From contig DASXLL010000350.1 in NCBI GenBank assembly GCA_036496265.1, positions 1 to 36,519 of the forward strand: DNA of 36,519 nt, in the 5' to 3' direction. Positions 15,410-22,129 of this stretch are shown here, piece by piece. Position 1 is the first letter of the stretch; each line of letters begins with the position of its first letter. Both the position numbers and the translations under genes were made by a program. The notes beneath the pieces are model-generated. The model was not told where the DNA came from and did no database searches. It worked only from the letters and a program-made list of their open reading frames with translations. This DNA is from CAYLLN01 sp036496265 (GTDB lineage: Bacteria > Planctomycetota > Planctomycetia > Pirellulales > Pirellulaceae).

Positions 15410-17107
15410 ATGCGAATCGCGGTGATTTTTCGTGCGGCGGCGAGTTTTTTCGCGCTCGGCGGGCTGATGGTCGCCGTGTTGCTGTGCGTTGGGGCAGAGC
15501 CAAACCGCCTGCCGCGTCCGCAGCCACAAGACATGGTGGGAACGCCGTCTTGCACTGCAGTGAGTTGCCATGGCGGAGGCGGCCCAAGGTATTGGTCCGG
15601 AAGTTCCAAAGGAGCGGAGTATGTCCATTGGCTCGGCAGCGGCGGAACTTTTAGCGAGGGGCGAAGACCCTATGATCCGAGGGCTCGGCTAATTAAATCT
15701 GACGGCGATCCACATGCCTTGGCGGCTCAGCGGATGCAAGAGCCGCGATTTCAGGAAGTCTTGCAGCGGGCCAGCGGTCGGACGGACGGATCAATCGATT
15801 CGGCAATGTTCGAGCGGTGTGTGAAATGTCATGATCCGGGGTTTGAAGCGCGGAATACGGAGCGCGGAATGCGGAATGCGGATGGACCTGAAGAAATACC
15901 CGCGCCTGTTGAACGAAACGACGTTGGCCCATCGCTCGGATTTTCAGAACCCTTTCGCGCTGCGGTCGCTCAAGGCATCGGCTGCGAGACCTGCCACGGC
16001 GGTGCGCGGCAGTGGCTGACGTTGCACTATCAGTCCGGCGTGAGTCGCGGCGAATTGTTGCAGCTTGGAATGGTTGATACCAAGGACCTGCTCGTGCGGG
16101 CCAAGCTCTGCGCGAGCTGTCATATTGGTTCAGCCGATCAAGACATGAATCACGACATGATCGCGGCCGGCCATCCGCCGTTGCGATTTGAGCAAGCGTC
16201 GTACGAAGCTTTGCTCGGCCGCAAGCATTGGGACGATACGCCAGCTCGCGCGGCGAACCCAAACTATGAGGTTCAGCTTTGGGCCGCGGGTCGCCGCGCC
16301 GCCGCCTTTGCGGCGCTCGACCTCCTCGAAGCTCGGAGTAAGGGGACAGGAGACGGGGGACAGGGGACAGGAAGCTGTCGAGAGAAACCTTGGCCCGCAT
16401 TCGCCGAATCGAATTGCCTCGCCTGTCATCAGCCGTTGCGCCGCAACTTAGCTGAGACCGCGCCACAATTCACCGTAGAAAGGCACCTCCGCGCCCCGGC
16501 CTGGCAAACCTGGAATACCGCGTTGGTTGAAGCCACATTCCTGCCGCGATCGACAACTGCCGCCGAATTGCCGCCCCCCGACGGCTCGTGGCCCACTGCG
16601 ATTCAGAAATTGCGCTTGGTGATGGAGCAAACGGCCGAACCTGACCGCCAGCAAGTCGCCAGGATGGTCTCTGTTGCCAAAAGGGCGTTCGTCGGGCAGA
16701 CCGCTGACGATCTTTCCGTCCTCACGGCTTCTTCCCTGCTCGAAAAAATCGGCGACCTCGATCGCGATGTGACCTGGGACGAAATGTGCCAATACTTAGC
16801 CGCCCTCGCTGCCGCGCGGCGGGCGCTCGGAGATCAAGGCAAGCTGGGTGCCGCCGATGGAGGGGGTCGGGAGTCGATTGCGGTTGACGTTGTCCATGAT
16901 GGACGACGATTGCCGCAATCGACTCCCGACCCCTTGCTGTCCCAAATCCAGCAGCGAATCGACCGCGTCGCGGCTGGTTTGCGTTTCGTAGCGCCGAATC
17001 GCGAATGGCCCGTTCTCTATTCGGGCGACTCCTCGTTTTCGACAGCAGAAGTATTGCGGGACCTGGCTCAAATCAGGCAAGATTTGCTCTCGGAGGCCCG
17101 CCGATGA
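15410..17107 (+). CDS. Pentahaem c-type cytochrome, c554-like (first of tandem pair)
   Basis: A 565-residue exported multihaem protein, probably carrying electrons in the periplasm. It starts with a signal segment (ASFFALGGLMVAVLLCVGAE). Four canonical haem motifs are visible: CVKCH 137-141, CETCH 192-196, CASCH 234-238 and CLACH 336-340. The first motif is a CX4CH, CTAVSCH at 48-54, which can also bind haem. AAGHPPLRFEQASYEALLG after the fourth haem probably provides a distal His and is shared with the next gene. Three repeats lie in frame: 15848-15885 (ARNTERGMRNAD), 16341-16371 (GTGDGGQGTG) and a palindrome at 16863-16933 (GRESIAVDVVHDGRRLPQST). The electron partner is not identified. The stop overlaps the next start as ATGA. 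Confidence 0.88.
   Translation: MRIAVIFRAAASFFALGGLMVAVLLCVGAEPNRLPRPQPQDMVGTPSCTAVSCHGGGGPRYWSGSSKGAEYVHWLGSGGTFSEGRRPYDPRARLIKSDGDPHALAAQRMQEPRFQEVLQRASGRTDGSIDSAMFERCVKCHDPGFEARNTERGMRNADGPEEIPAPVERNDVGPSLGFSEPFRAAVAQGIGCETCHGGARQWLTLHYQSGVSRGELLQLGMVDTKDLLVRAKLCASCHIGSADQDMNHDMIAAGHPPLRFEQASYEALLGRKHWDDTPARAANPNYEVQLWAAGRRAAAFAALDLLEARSKGTGDGGQGTGSCREKPWPAFAESNCLACHQPLRRNLAETAPQFTVERHLRAPAWQTWNTALVEATFLPRSTTAAELPPPDGSWPTAIQKLRLVMEQTAEPDRQQVARMVSVAKRAFVGQTADDLSVLTASSLLEKIGDLDRDVTWDEMCQYLAALAAARRALGDQGKLGAADGGGRESIAVDVVHDGRRLPQSTPDPLLSQIQQRIDRVAAGLRFVAPNREWPVLYSGDSSFSTAEVLRDLAQIRQDLLSEARR
15848..15885. repeat. In-frame CGGAAT(A/G)CGG direct repeat
   Basis: Several overlapping copies of GCGGAATGCGGA and GCGCGGAATACGGAGC lie inside the first pentahaem cytochrome gene, seven bases after the CVKCH haem motif codons. 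They encode ARNTERGMRNADG, a low-complexity polar loop. Confidence 0.6.
16341..16371. repeat. In-frame GGGGACA direct repeat
   Basis: AGGGGACAGGAGACGGGGGA continuing as CAGGGGACAGG, encoding GTGDGGQGTG in the loop before the last haem motif of the first cytochrome. It is the same repeat type as at 12629-12664. Confidence 0.75.
16863..16933. repeat. Long palindromic element inside cytochrome gene
   Basis: Arms at 16863-16883 and 16913-16933 are perfect 21-base inverted repeats (containing GGGTCGGGAGTCGATTGCGG and its complement). The inner part, GTTGTCCAT/ATGGACGAC, extends the stem almost to the tip. The whole 71-base element stays in frame and adds about 24 residues to the C-terminal domain. 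Confidence 0.9.
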
Positions 17108-18831
17108 GTCGAAACTTAAATGAACCCGCGTCCCTATTTACACTAACCCGAAGCGTAAGCGAGGGGAAATCAAAGTCCCTCGCTTACGCTTCGGGTTGGT
17201 ATGCCCTGATCGCCTGGATTGTTGCCAGCGCTTTGGCGGCCACGGCGGTCGCTCAATACGTCGAAACCAACCGCGGCTGCATCTCCTGCCACGAATCGCC
17301 GATGTCGCGAAGCGATTTTTGCGATTCGGTGCCGGCGAGCGTGTGGCGGCAGGATGATAAACACCGCCGCGCGTTCGAACTGCTCCACGAGTCGAATTCG
17401 CCCGATACGACGGCGAGAGACAAGAAGCAGGCGCTCGTGCGGCAGATTTTGGGCTTCGACCTCCGCGAGGCGTTCGTCGATGATCGCTATTCACAACTGA
17501 TCGAGCCTACCAGCGAAGAGGCCAAGAGCCGCGTGGCCACGGTCAAGGCTTGCCTCCGTTGCCATGGCACGTGGCCCAAGGAAGCGGACGAGCAATTTGC
17601 AAGCTCGCCGCCGGTCTCGCTGGACCTTGGCGTCTCGTGCCAGGCCTGCCACGGCCCTGGCGAGCGCTGGCTCGCGGTGCATTTTTCGGAGAGCTGGCGA
17701 CGCGTCACGCCGGACGCCAAGGCGGCGCTCGGCTGCACCGATTGCCGCTCGCCAGTCGCCAAAGCCCAGATGTGCGCCAGTTGCCACGTCGGCAACTTGG
17801 CGGAAGGCAAATTCGTGAAGCACGAGTGGTATGCCGCTGGCCATCCGCCGCTGCCAAGCTTCGAATTGGCCAGCTTCGAGGCCCAAATGCCGCGGCACTG
17901 GCAGTCGCTTCGCGAAAAAGGTCCGTTCAGATATCGCGACGCCCCGTCGACCGGCGAGGAACCGCTGGCACTCGACCAGCGTCTCGCGCTCGAGCGTGCC
18001 GGCGTGCCGGCGAACGCCATCAAGGGAAGTTATCTCGAAGCCAATTTTGCTGACGCGATCGCCAAAGGTCTGCAACCGGCCGCGGATCTGGCCGGCGCGA
18101 AGGACGCGGTCGTGGGCGGCGCGGTGGCGTTCTCAATCTATATTCGGTCGCTTGCCGAATATGCGTCCCACGTGGGCGAGGGCGACAACAAGGCGACTTG
18201 GCCCGAGTTGGCATTATACGACTGTTCCGCCTGCCACCACGAACTGCGCAGCGGCCTGGGTGCGAACACAAGGCCCAAACGAAATCACATACCCGGCCGC
18301 CCGCCGCTAGCAACCTGGCCCCAAGTGCTGACCCGCCTCGCTGCCGCACAGACCGACGGCTATCGGGCCGAAAATGCGACGAGCCGTTGGTCAAGGATTC
18401 GCGATCTGGCTACCAAACTCGATAAGGCCGCCACCGGTCGGCCGTTCGGCGAGGCGGTTGCAATCGCCTCGGCGGCTAGTGACCTGGCGACAGCGCTTGA
18501 ACAACTGGCTATCGATGCGTCGAACATGCGCTTCGATGAACAGGCGGCGCGGGCCGCGTTGCAATTCCTTACTAACCCGCGAAACTACGAGTCCGCCGAT
18601 TTCTACTCCGCCCGGCAGGCCGCCTGGGCCATCACCGCGATCGCCGGCGACTTGCAGGCCGGCGGTGGGTCGATGTTGTTCGCACAAAACACCGACGATC
18701 CGCTGGCGTTACGATTACCCAGTGGACCCAATCGCGGTGTCATGGACAATCTCCGCCGCTGGTTACCGGCAGCCGGGAAATATGACCCGGTCTGGTTTCA
18801 GCAGCAGCTGAAATCGGCGGCTAATCAATGA
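17104..18831 (+). CDS. Pentahaem c-type cytochrome, c554-like (second of tandem pair)
   Basis: A 575-residue membrane-anchored or exported protein homologous to the preceding one. A hydrophobic segment (ALIAWIVASALAATAVAQY) at ~35-54 precedes the first haem. Haem motifs are CISCH 59-63, CLRCH 150-154, CQACH 179-183, CASCH 224-228 and CSACH 374-378. AAGHPPLPSFELASFEAQM after the fourth haem parallels AAGHPPLRFEQASYEALL of the first cytochrome. Residues ~14-31, ahead of the membrane segment, are encoded by a perfect 21-base-armed palindrome (LTRSVSEG...LAYASG). CTDCR at 211-215 aligns with a non-haem segment of the partner and is not counted. I chose ATG 17104 because it forms an ATGA overlap with the upstream stop. 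The 3' end overlaps mlaD, transcribed oppositely, by 11 bases. Confidence 0.88.
   Translation: MSRNLNEPASLFTLTRSVSEGKSKSLAYASGWYALIAWIVASALAATAVAQYVETNRGCISCHESPMSRSDFCDSVPASVWRQDDKHRRAFELLHESNSPDTTARDKKQALVRQILGFDLREAFVDDRYSQLIEPTSEEAKSRVATVKACLRCHGTWPKEADEQFASSPPVSLDLGVSCQACHGPGERWLAVHFSESWRRVTPDAKAALGCTDCRSPVAKAQMCASCHVGNLAEGKFVKHEWYAAGHPPLPSFELASFEAQMPRHWQSLREKGPFRYRDAPSTGEEPLALDQRLALERAGVPANAIKGSYLEANFADAIAKGLQPAADLAGAKDAVVGGAVAFSIYIRSLAEYASHVGEGDNKATWPELALYDCSACHHELRSGLGANTRPKRNHIPGRPPLATWPQVLTRLAAAQTDGYRAENATSRWSRIRDLATKLDKAATGRPFGEAVAIASAASDLATALEQLAIDASNMRFDEQAARAALQFLTNPRNYESADFYSARQAAWAITAIAGDLQAGGGSMLFAQNTDDPLALRLPSGPNRGVMDNLRRWLPAAGKYDPVWFQQQLKSAANQ
17145..17197. repeat. LTRSVSEG-type palindromic element, in frame
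   Basis: Arms 17145-17165 and 17177-17197 are perfect 21-base inverted repeats, containing AACCCGAAGCGTAAGCGAGG and its complement, around an 11-base loop. Planctomycete proteins often contain the derived peptide TRSVSEG; here it encodes LTRSVSEGKSKSLAYASGW before the membrane segment of the second cytochrome. Confidence 0.92.
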
Positions 18832-20005
18832 CGACGGGATCGTAGCCTGTGCCGTCGATGAAAATGGGCGCGTCGTGCGCGCCGGCAGTCGGTGACGAAT
18901 TCTTGGTGCCGGTACCGACGGGGCGGCGGTCGAGAGCGCCTTTGAGGCCGAGCTGACGCGGGTCGCGGGCGATCTTGTCGCTGAAGACGCGGACGTCGTC
19001 GAGAATGGGCTTCATGCGAGCCGTGAGATCTTCGGCGTTGCTAAGCGTGCGCTCGAGCTTGAGATAGAGGGCCGGGTCGTTAAGCAGCCGGCCGAGCGAG
19101 CCCTCGCGGCTGTTGAGATTGTCGGTGAATGTGACGAGTTGCTCGAGCAATTGATTGATGTTCGCCAGACTGCCATCGAGATTATCGACGAGCTGCGGCC
19201 CGCGCTCGCCAAGCGGCTTGGTGAAGTTGGATAGGTTTTCGAGGTTCAGCGCGGCGCGGTCACTGGCCAGCTTCATGCTGTCAAAGGCCCCGTTGGCCTT
19301 TGCCATCGCCAGATTGGCGTCACGCACCAGGTTTGGAAATTGCTTCAGCGCATCGATCATATCTTGCCGCGTTTGCTGATCGCCGACGAGGCTGTTGATG
19401 TTCGTCATGGCAGTCGTGAACTGATCTAGAGCCCGCTCGGTCTTCTGGGCGATCCGCGGGAGCTGATCCCGATTGTTGGAGACGATGTTGTTCAGATGGC
19501 GGGCGGCATCTGCGACCTCGCTGCCGGCGTCGCGGACCGCGAGCATGGCGGCCTGGAGCGACGGCTCGATGTTCGAAAACGCGGTGAGCGGATCGGCCAT
19601 CACGCGGCCGTTGATGATTTCGGTGCCTTTTTCGATTGGTTTCGCGGCCGGCGGAATCGCGTCCGGCGGCACGAATTCCAAGACGGAGTCGCCGAGGACG
19701 GAGGCGCTGGTGATGTAGCACGTGTCGCAGTCGAGAATCGTCCGGTTGGTGTCGATCTCTGCGGTGACGCGGGCGCCGGTCGGCTGCAGCAGATCAATCG
19801 ACGTCACGCGGCCGATTTGCACGCCGCTCATGCGGACCGGTGAGCCTTGCGTGATGCCCGGGGCCCGAGGAAAGCGAACGTAAATCGTGTACGTCCCGCC
19901 GCCCGGCAGCGGCAGGTCGCCGAACCGCGCCACCAAGAACGCGGTGATCAGCGCTGCGGCCAAAACCACAACACCGACTCGGAGGCGAAGTACGCGATCG
20001 TCCAT
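18821..20005 (-). CDS. mlaD: MlaD-type MCE-domain lipid transport protein
   Basis: A 394-residue protein with one N-terminal membrane helix (VGVVVLAAALITAFLVARFG). The MCE domain follows (YTIYVRFPRAPGITQGSPVR, SGVQIGRVTSI, AEIDTNRTI, LGDSVLEFVPP), then a long helical coiled region rich in LNNIVSN, FTTAMTNINS and LANINQLLEQLV heptads. It would be the periplasmic substrate-binding ring of the Mla phospholipid transporter, with MlaE as permease and MlaF as ATPase. The tail is Pro/Gly-rich and ends at 18821, overlapping the convergent cytochrome gene by 11 bases. It is the last gene of mlaE-mlaF-mlaD, all on the minus strand. The gap to mlaF is 32 bases and is made of a CAGAAATCAGAGAT direct repeat. 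No mlaC or mlaB homologue is seen. Confidence 0.9.
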   Translation of the reverse strand: MDDRVLRLRVGVVVLAAALITAFLVARFGDLPLPGGGTYTIYVRFPRAPGITQGSPVRMSGVQIGRVTSIDLLQPTGARVTAEIDTNRTILDCDTCYITSASVLGDSVLEFVPPDAIPPAAKPIEKGTEIINGRVMADPLTAFSNIEPSLQAAMLAVRDAGSEVADAARHLNNIVSNNRDQLPRIAQKTERALDQFTTAMTNINSLVGDQQTRQDMIDALKQFPNLVRDANLAMAKANGAFDSMKLASDRAALNLENLSNFTKPLGERGPQLVDNLDGSLANINQLLEQLVTFTDNLNSREGSLGRLLNDPALYLKLERTLSNAEDLTARMKPILDDVRVFSDKIARDPRQLGLKGALDRRPVGTGTKNSSPTAGAHDAPIFIDGTGYDPVVID

Positions 20006-20010
20006 AGTTC

Positions 20011-20085
20011 CAGAAATCAGAGATCAGAAATCAGAGATCAGAATGAGTGACAGCGTGGATTAGCTGACTTCTGACTTCTGACCTC
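20011..20085. repeat. AGATCAGAAATCAG direct repeats with inverted partner
   Basis: CAGAAATCAGAGATCAGAAA is repeated over 20011-20041, and CTGACTTCTGACTTCTGACC lies in inverted orientation at 20064-20085, so the two can pair. The element fills the mlaF-mlaD gap and supplies the last ~12 codons and the TGA stop (20038-20040) of mlaF. Confidence 0.75.
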
Positions 20086-20976
20086 TTGCGATCCGAGGTC
20101 CTTTCGTGATTCTCGTAACTCATTCAGCCGTTCGCCGGCTTCGCCGTGTACAAACTGCGAAACGCGGCGGTCGGTGGTTTTGTCGAGGTCGCTGGGCGGA
20201 CCGTCGTAAATGATTTGGGATTCGCTCGGGCCAAGTCGGCTGAGCGGATAGAGCATGACGACGCGATCGGAGACCTTGCGGGCGGTGCGCATGTCGTGGG
20301 TAACGACAATACTGGTGACCAGGTGCGTCCGACGGGTGCTCAGGATCAGTTCATTGATCACATCACTCATGATCGGGTCGAGACCCGTCGTCGGCTCGTC
20401 GTACAGCAGCAGTTCCGGATTCATCGCAAGGGCGCGAGCCAGGCCGGCCCGCTTGCGCATGCCGCCGGAGAGTTCCGCCGGCTTTTTGAAAACAACGCCG
20501 GGCGGCAGACCGACTTCTGCCAGCCGGGCGAGCACAATTTCCTGCACTTTTTGTTCGCTCAGCATCTGATGCTGTCGCAGCGGAAACGCCACGTTTTGGC
20601 CGATCGTCATGCTGTCGAAGAGCGCTGCGTTTTGGAAGAGGAAGCCGAAGCGGATTCGCTGCTGCACCATCTCGCGGCCTTGTAGTTCGGCCAGTTTGTG
20701 GCCGTCGAAAATCACTTCACCTTTGGTCGGTTGGATTAGCGCGATCAGCGTTTTCAGCAGCACCGTTTTGCCGCATCCGCTTTCGCCGATGACCGCCACC
20801 GTTTGGCCGCGCGGAACGCGGAGGTTGATATCGCGCAGGACGTGTTGGCGGCCGAAGGTGACACTGAGATGGCGAACGTCCAGGAGCGGCGGATCGTTCA
20901 AGTCCGGACGGTGGTCTTTCGCTTCGGTTTTGCCGGGCGTTGAGGCGGACCAGGAGATGTCGATTTTCCGCGCCAT
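20038..20976 (-). CDS. mlaF: MlaF-type ABC transporter ATPase
   Basis: A 312-residue ATP-binding subunit of the Mla lipid transporter. Walker A is GESGCGKT at 64-71, the Q-loop is FLFQNAALFDSM, the signature is LSGGM at 169-173, Walker B is LLLYDEP at 189-195, and the H-loop is VVTHDM. Q-loop and signature sequences fit the Mkl/MlaF branch. The first ~30 residues before the domain (MARKIDISWSASTPGKTEAK) and the last ~22 (RKDLGSQEVRSQKSANPRCHSF) are extra; the latter are partly encoded by the direct repeat at 20038-20085. The ATG at 20976 is chosen over TTG 20982. Two palindromes separate it from mlaE, so mlaE and mlaFD may be expressed in different amounts. Confidence 0.93.
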   Translation of the reverse strand: MARKIDISWSASTPGKTEAKDHRPDLNDPPLLDVRHLSVTFGRQHVLRDINLRVPRGQTVAVIGESGCGKTVLLKTLIALIQPTKGEVIFDGHKLAELQGREMVQQRIRFGFLFQNAALFDSMTIGQNVAFPLRQHQMLSEQKVQEIVLARLAEVGLPPGVVFKKPAELSGGMRKRAGLARALAMNPELLLYDEPTTGLDPIMSDVINELILSTRRTHLVTSIVVTHDMRTARKVSDRVVMLYPLSRLGPSESQIIYDGPPSDLDKTTDRRVSQFVHGEAGERLNELRESRKDLGSQEVRSQKSANPRCHSF

Positions 20977-20991
20977 GCTCAATCCATTTAG

Positions 20992-21013
20992 CCGGGACCA
21001 AACTTGGTCCCGG
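20992..21013. repeat. CCGGGACCA-type palindrome in the mla operon
   Basis: CCGGGACCAA / TTGGTCCCGG, a 22-base perfect palindrome between mlaE and mlaF, identical in arms to 7112-7133. It lies 16 bases upstream of the mlaF start. Confidence 0.85.
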
Positions 21014-21046
21014 ACTTTTGGCGGTGCAGCGTCTTTCTAAGCTTCT

Positions 21047-21068
21047 CCGGGAGCAGGTTTGCTCCCGG
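21047..21068. repeat. CCGGGAGCA-type palindrome in the mla operon
   Basis: CCGGGAGCA / TGCTCCCGG around GGTT, 33 bases from the previous palindrome and 18 bases from the mlaE stop. It differs from the CCGGGACCA subtype by matching changes in both arms, so base pairing is kept. Confidence 0.85.
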
Positions 21069-21085
21069 CTGAGGGGATTATGTGA

Positions 21086-21955
21086 TCAAAACAGTTTCGA
21101 CCCCGAGGGATACATGTGGTAATAGATGGAATACATCAATTTGCCGAGAGATAGGTCGATAGCGAGGATCAGAACGAAGGACCACACGAACGCGCTGGTG
21201 GCTGCCCGGCCGACGCCTTCCGCGCCGGGCGTGCAATGAAAGCCGCGATAACAGCTCACCAGGGCAATCGCACCGCCGAAAAACACGCTTTTGAAGATGC
21301 CGCTGAAGAGATCGAAGAGCTGGACGAACTGTTCCGAGTTCTTCCAGTAATGGTGCTCGTCGATATTCAGGATGTGGATGCTATATAAATAGCCGCCGAC
21401 CACGCCCATGAAGTCAGCCATGATCGTCAGCGTGGGGATCATGAAGATGCTGGCCAATACGCGGGGCACGACGAGGTAGTGAATCGGATTGGTGCCCATG
21501 CTCTCCAAGGCGTCGATTTGCTCGGTGACGCGCATCGTGCCGAGCTCCGCGGCCATGGCGCAGCCGACGCGGCCGGCGAGCATCGTCGCCGCGAGCACGG
21601 GCCCCAGCTCACGAACCAGCGTCATATTGATGACCGCCCCCAGACGAGTTTCCAGACCAAGGTCGCGGAACGTAAAATAGCTTTGCACCGCAAGCACCAT
21701 GCCGATGAACGTGCCCGTGAGGGCGATGACAGGCAGGCTGAGCACGCCGACCTGGTAAAAATTCGGAATGATCGTCTCGCGCCGCGGCAGCCGGCCAAGG
21801 AGCCAGTAGCCAACGCGGAGTGTGAATAACGTCAGATCGCCGACAGCCGCGACGCAGTCGATCACTGCCGCGCCCCAATCGGCGATCGCGTCGAGAATCG
21901 CTCCGACGAAAGTCGGCGGCGACTGGGGCTGGGAAATGGTGGTGTCGGTGGACAT
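21086..21955 (-). CDS. mlaE: MlaE-type ABC transporter permease
   Basis: A 289-residue integral membrane protein, first gene of mlaE-mlaF-mlaD. It has the family hallmarks: an amphipathic start (FVGAILDAIADWGAAVIDCV), then QVGVLSLPVIALTGTFIGMV, LVRELGPVLAATMLAGRVG and AAELGTMRVTEQIDALESMG, with the ELGTMRVTEQIDAL cytoplasmic motif that contacts the ATPase, and PRVLASIFMIPTLTIMADFM. About five membrane helices are visible. The protein moves phospholipids between the inner membrane and the MlaD ring. ATG 21955 (MSTDTTISQPQSPPTFVG) is the start; the long frame upstream of it lacks any family match. GspE diverges 175 bases upstream. Confidence 0.93.
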   Translation of the reverse strand: MSTDTTISQPQSPPTFVGAILDAIADWGAAVIDCVAAVGDLTLFTLRVGYWLLGRLPRRETIIPNFYQVGVLSLPVIALTGTFIGMVLAVQSYFTFRDLGLETRLGAVINMTLVRELGPVLAATMLAGRVGCAMAAELGTMRVTEQIDALESMGTNPIHYLVVPRVLASIFMIPTLTIMADFMGVVGGYLYSIHILNIDEHHYWKNSEQFVQLFDLFSGIFKSVFFGGAIALVSCYRGFHCTPGAEGVGRAATSAFVWSFVLILAIDLSLGKLMYSIYYHMYPSGSKLF

Positions 21956-22087
21956 TGTTTGTGAGTTAGCGATTGACGGCGGAAAACACTGTTGGGCAAG
22001 CCAGCAGTGGCACCCCGCACATTTGCTGTCGCGCAGGCGCATGCTGGGGCCGGAGCGCGCGGTCCGCCGGTGCCTATTTTCGACTGA

Positions 22088-22100
22088 TAAACTGTGACGG
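22088..22100 (+). promoter_or_regulatory. Possible -10/start region of the secretion operon
   Basis: TAAACTGTGACGG lies 30-42 bases before the gspE ATG, and is shared in form with 15380-15392 and 33735-33745. Low certainty: no -35 box is clear. Confidence 0.3.
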
Positions 22101-22129
22101 TTGAATAAACTTTGACGATCCTTGGCAAA

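Noticed and set aside
17734..17748. CTDCR as a sixth haem motif of the second pentahaem cytochrome
   Set aside because: The axial His is replaced by Arg, and the segment aligns with the non-haem sequence GMVDTKDLLVRAKLCASCH of the partner.
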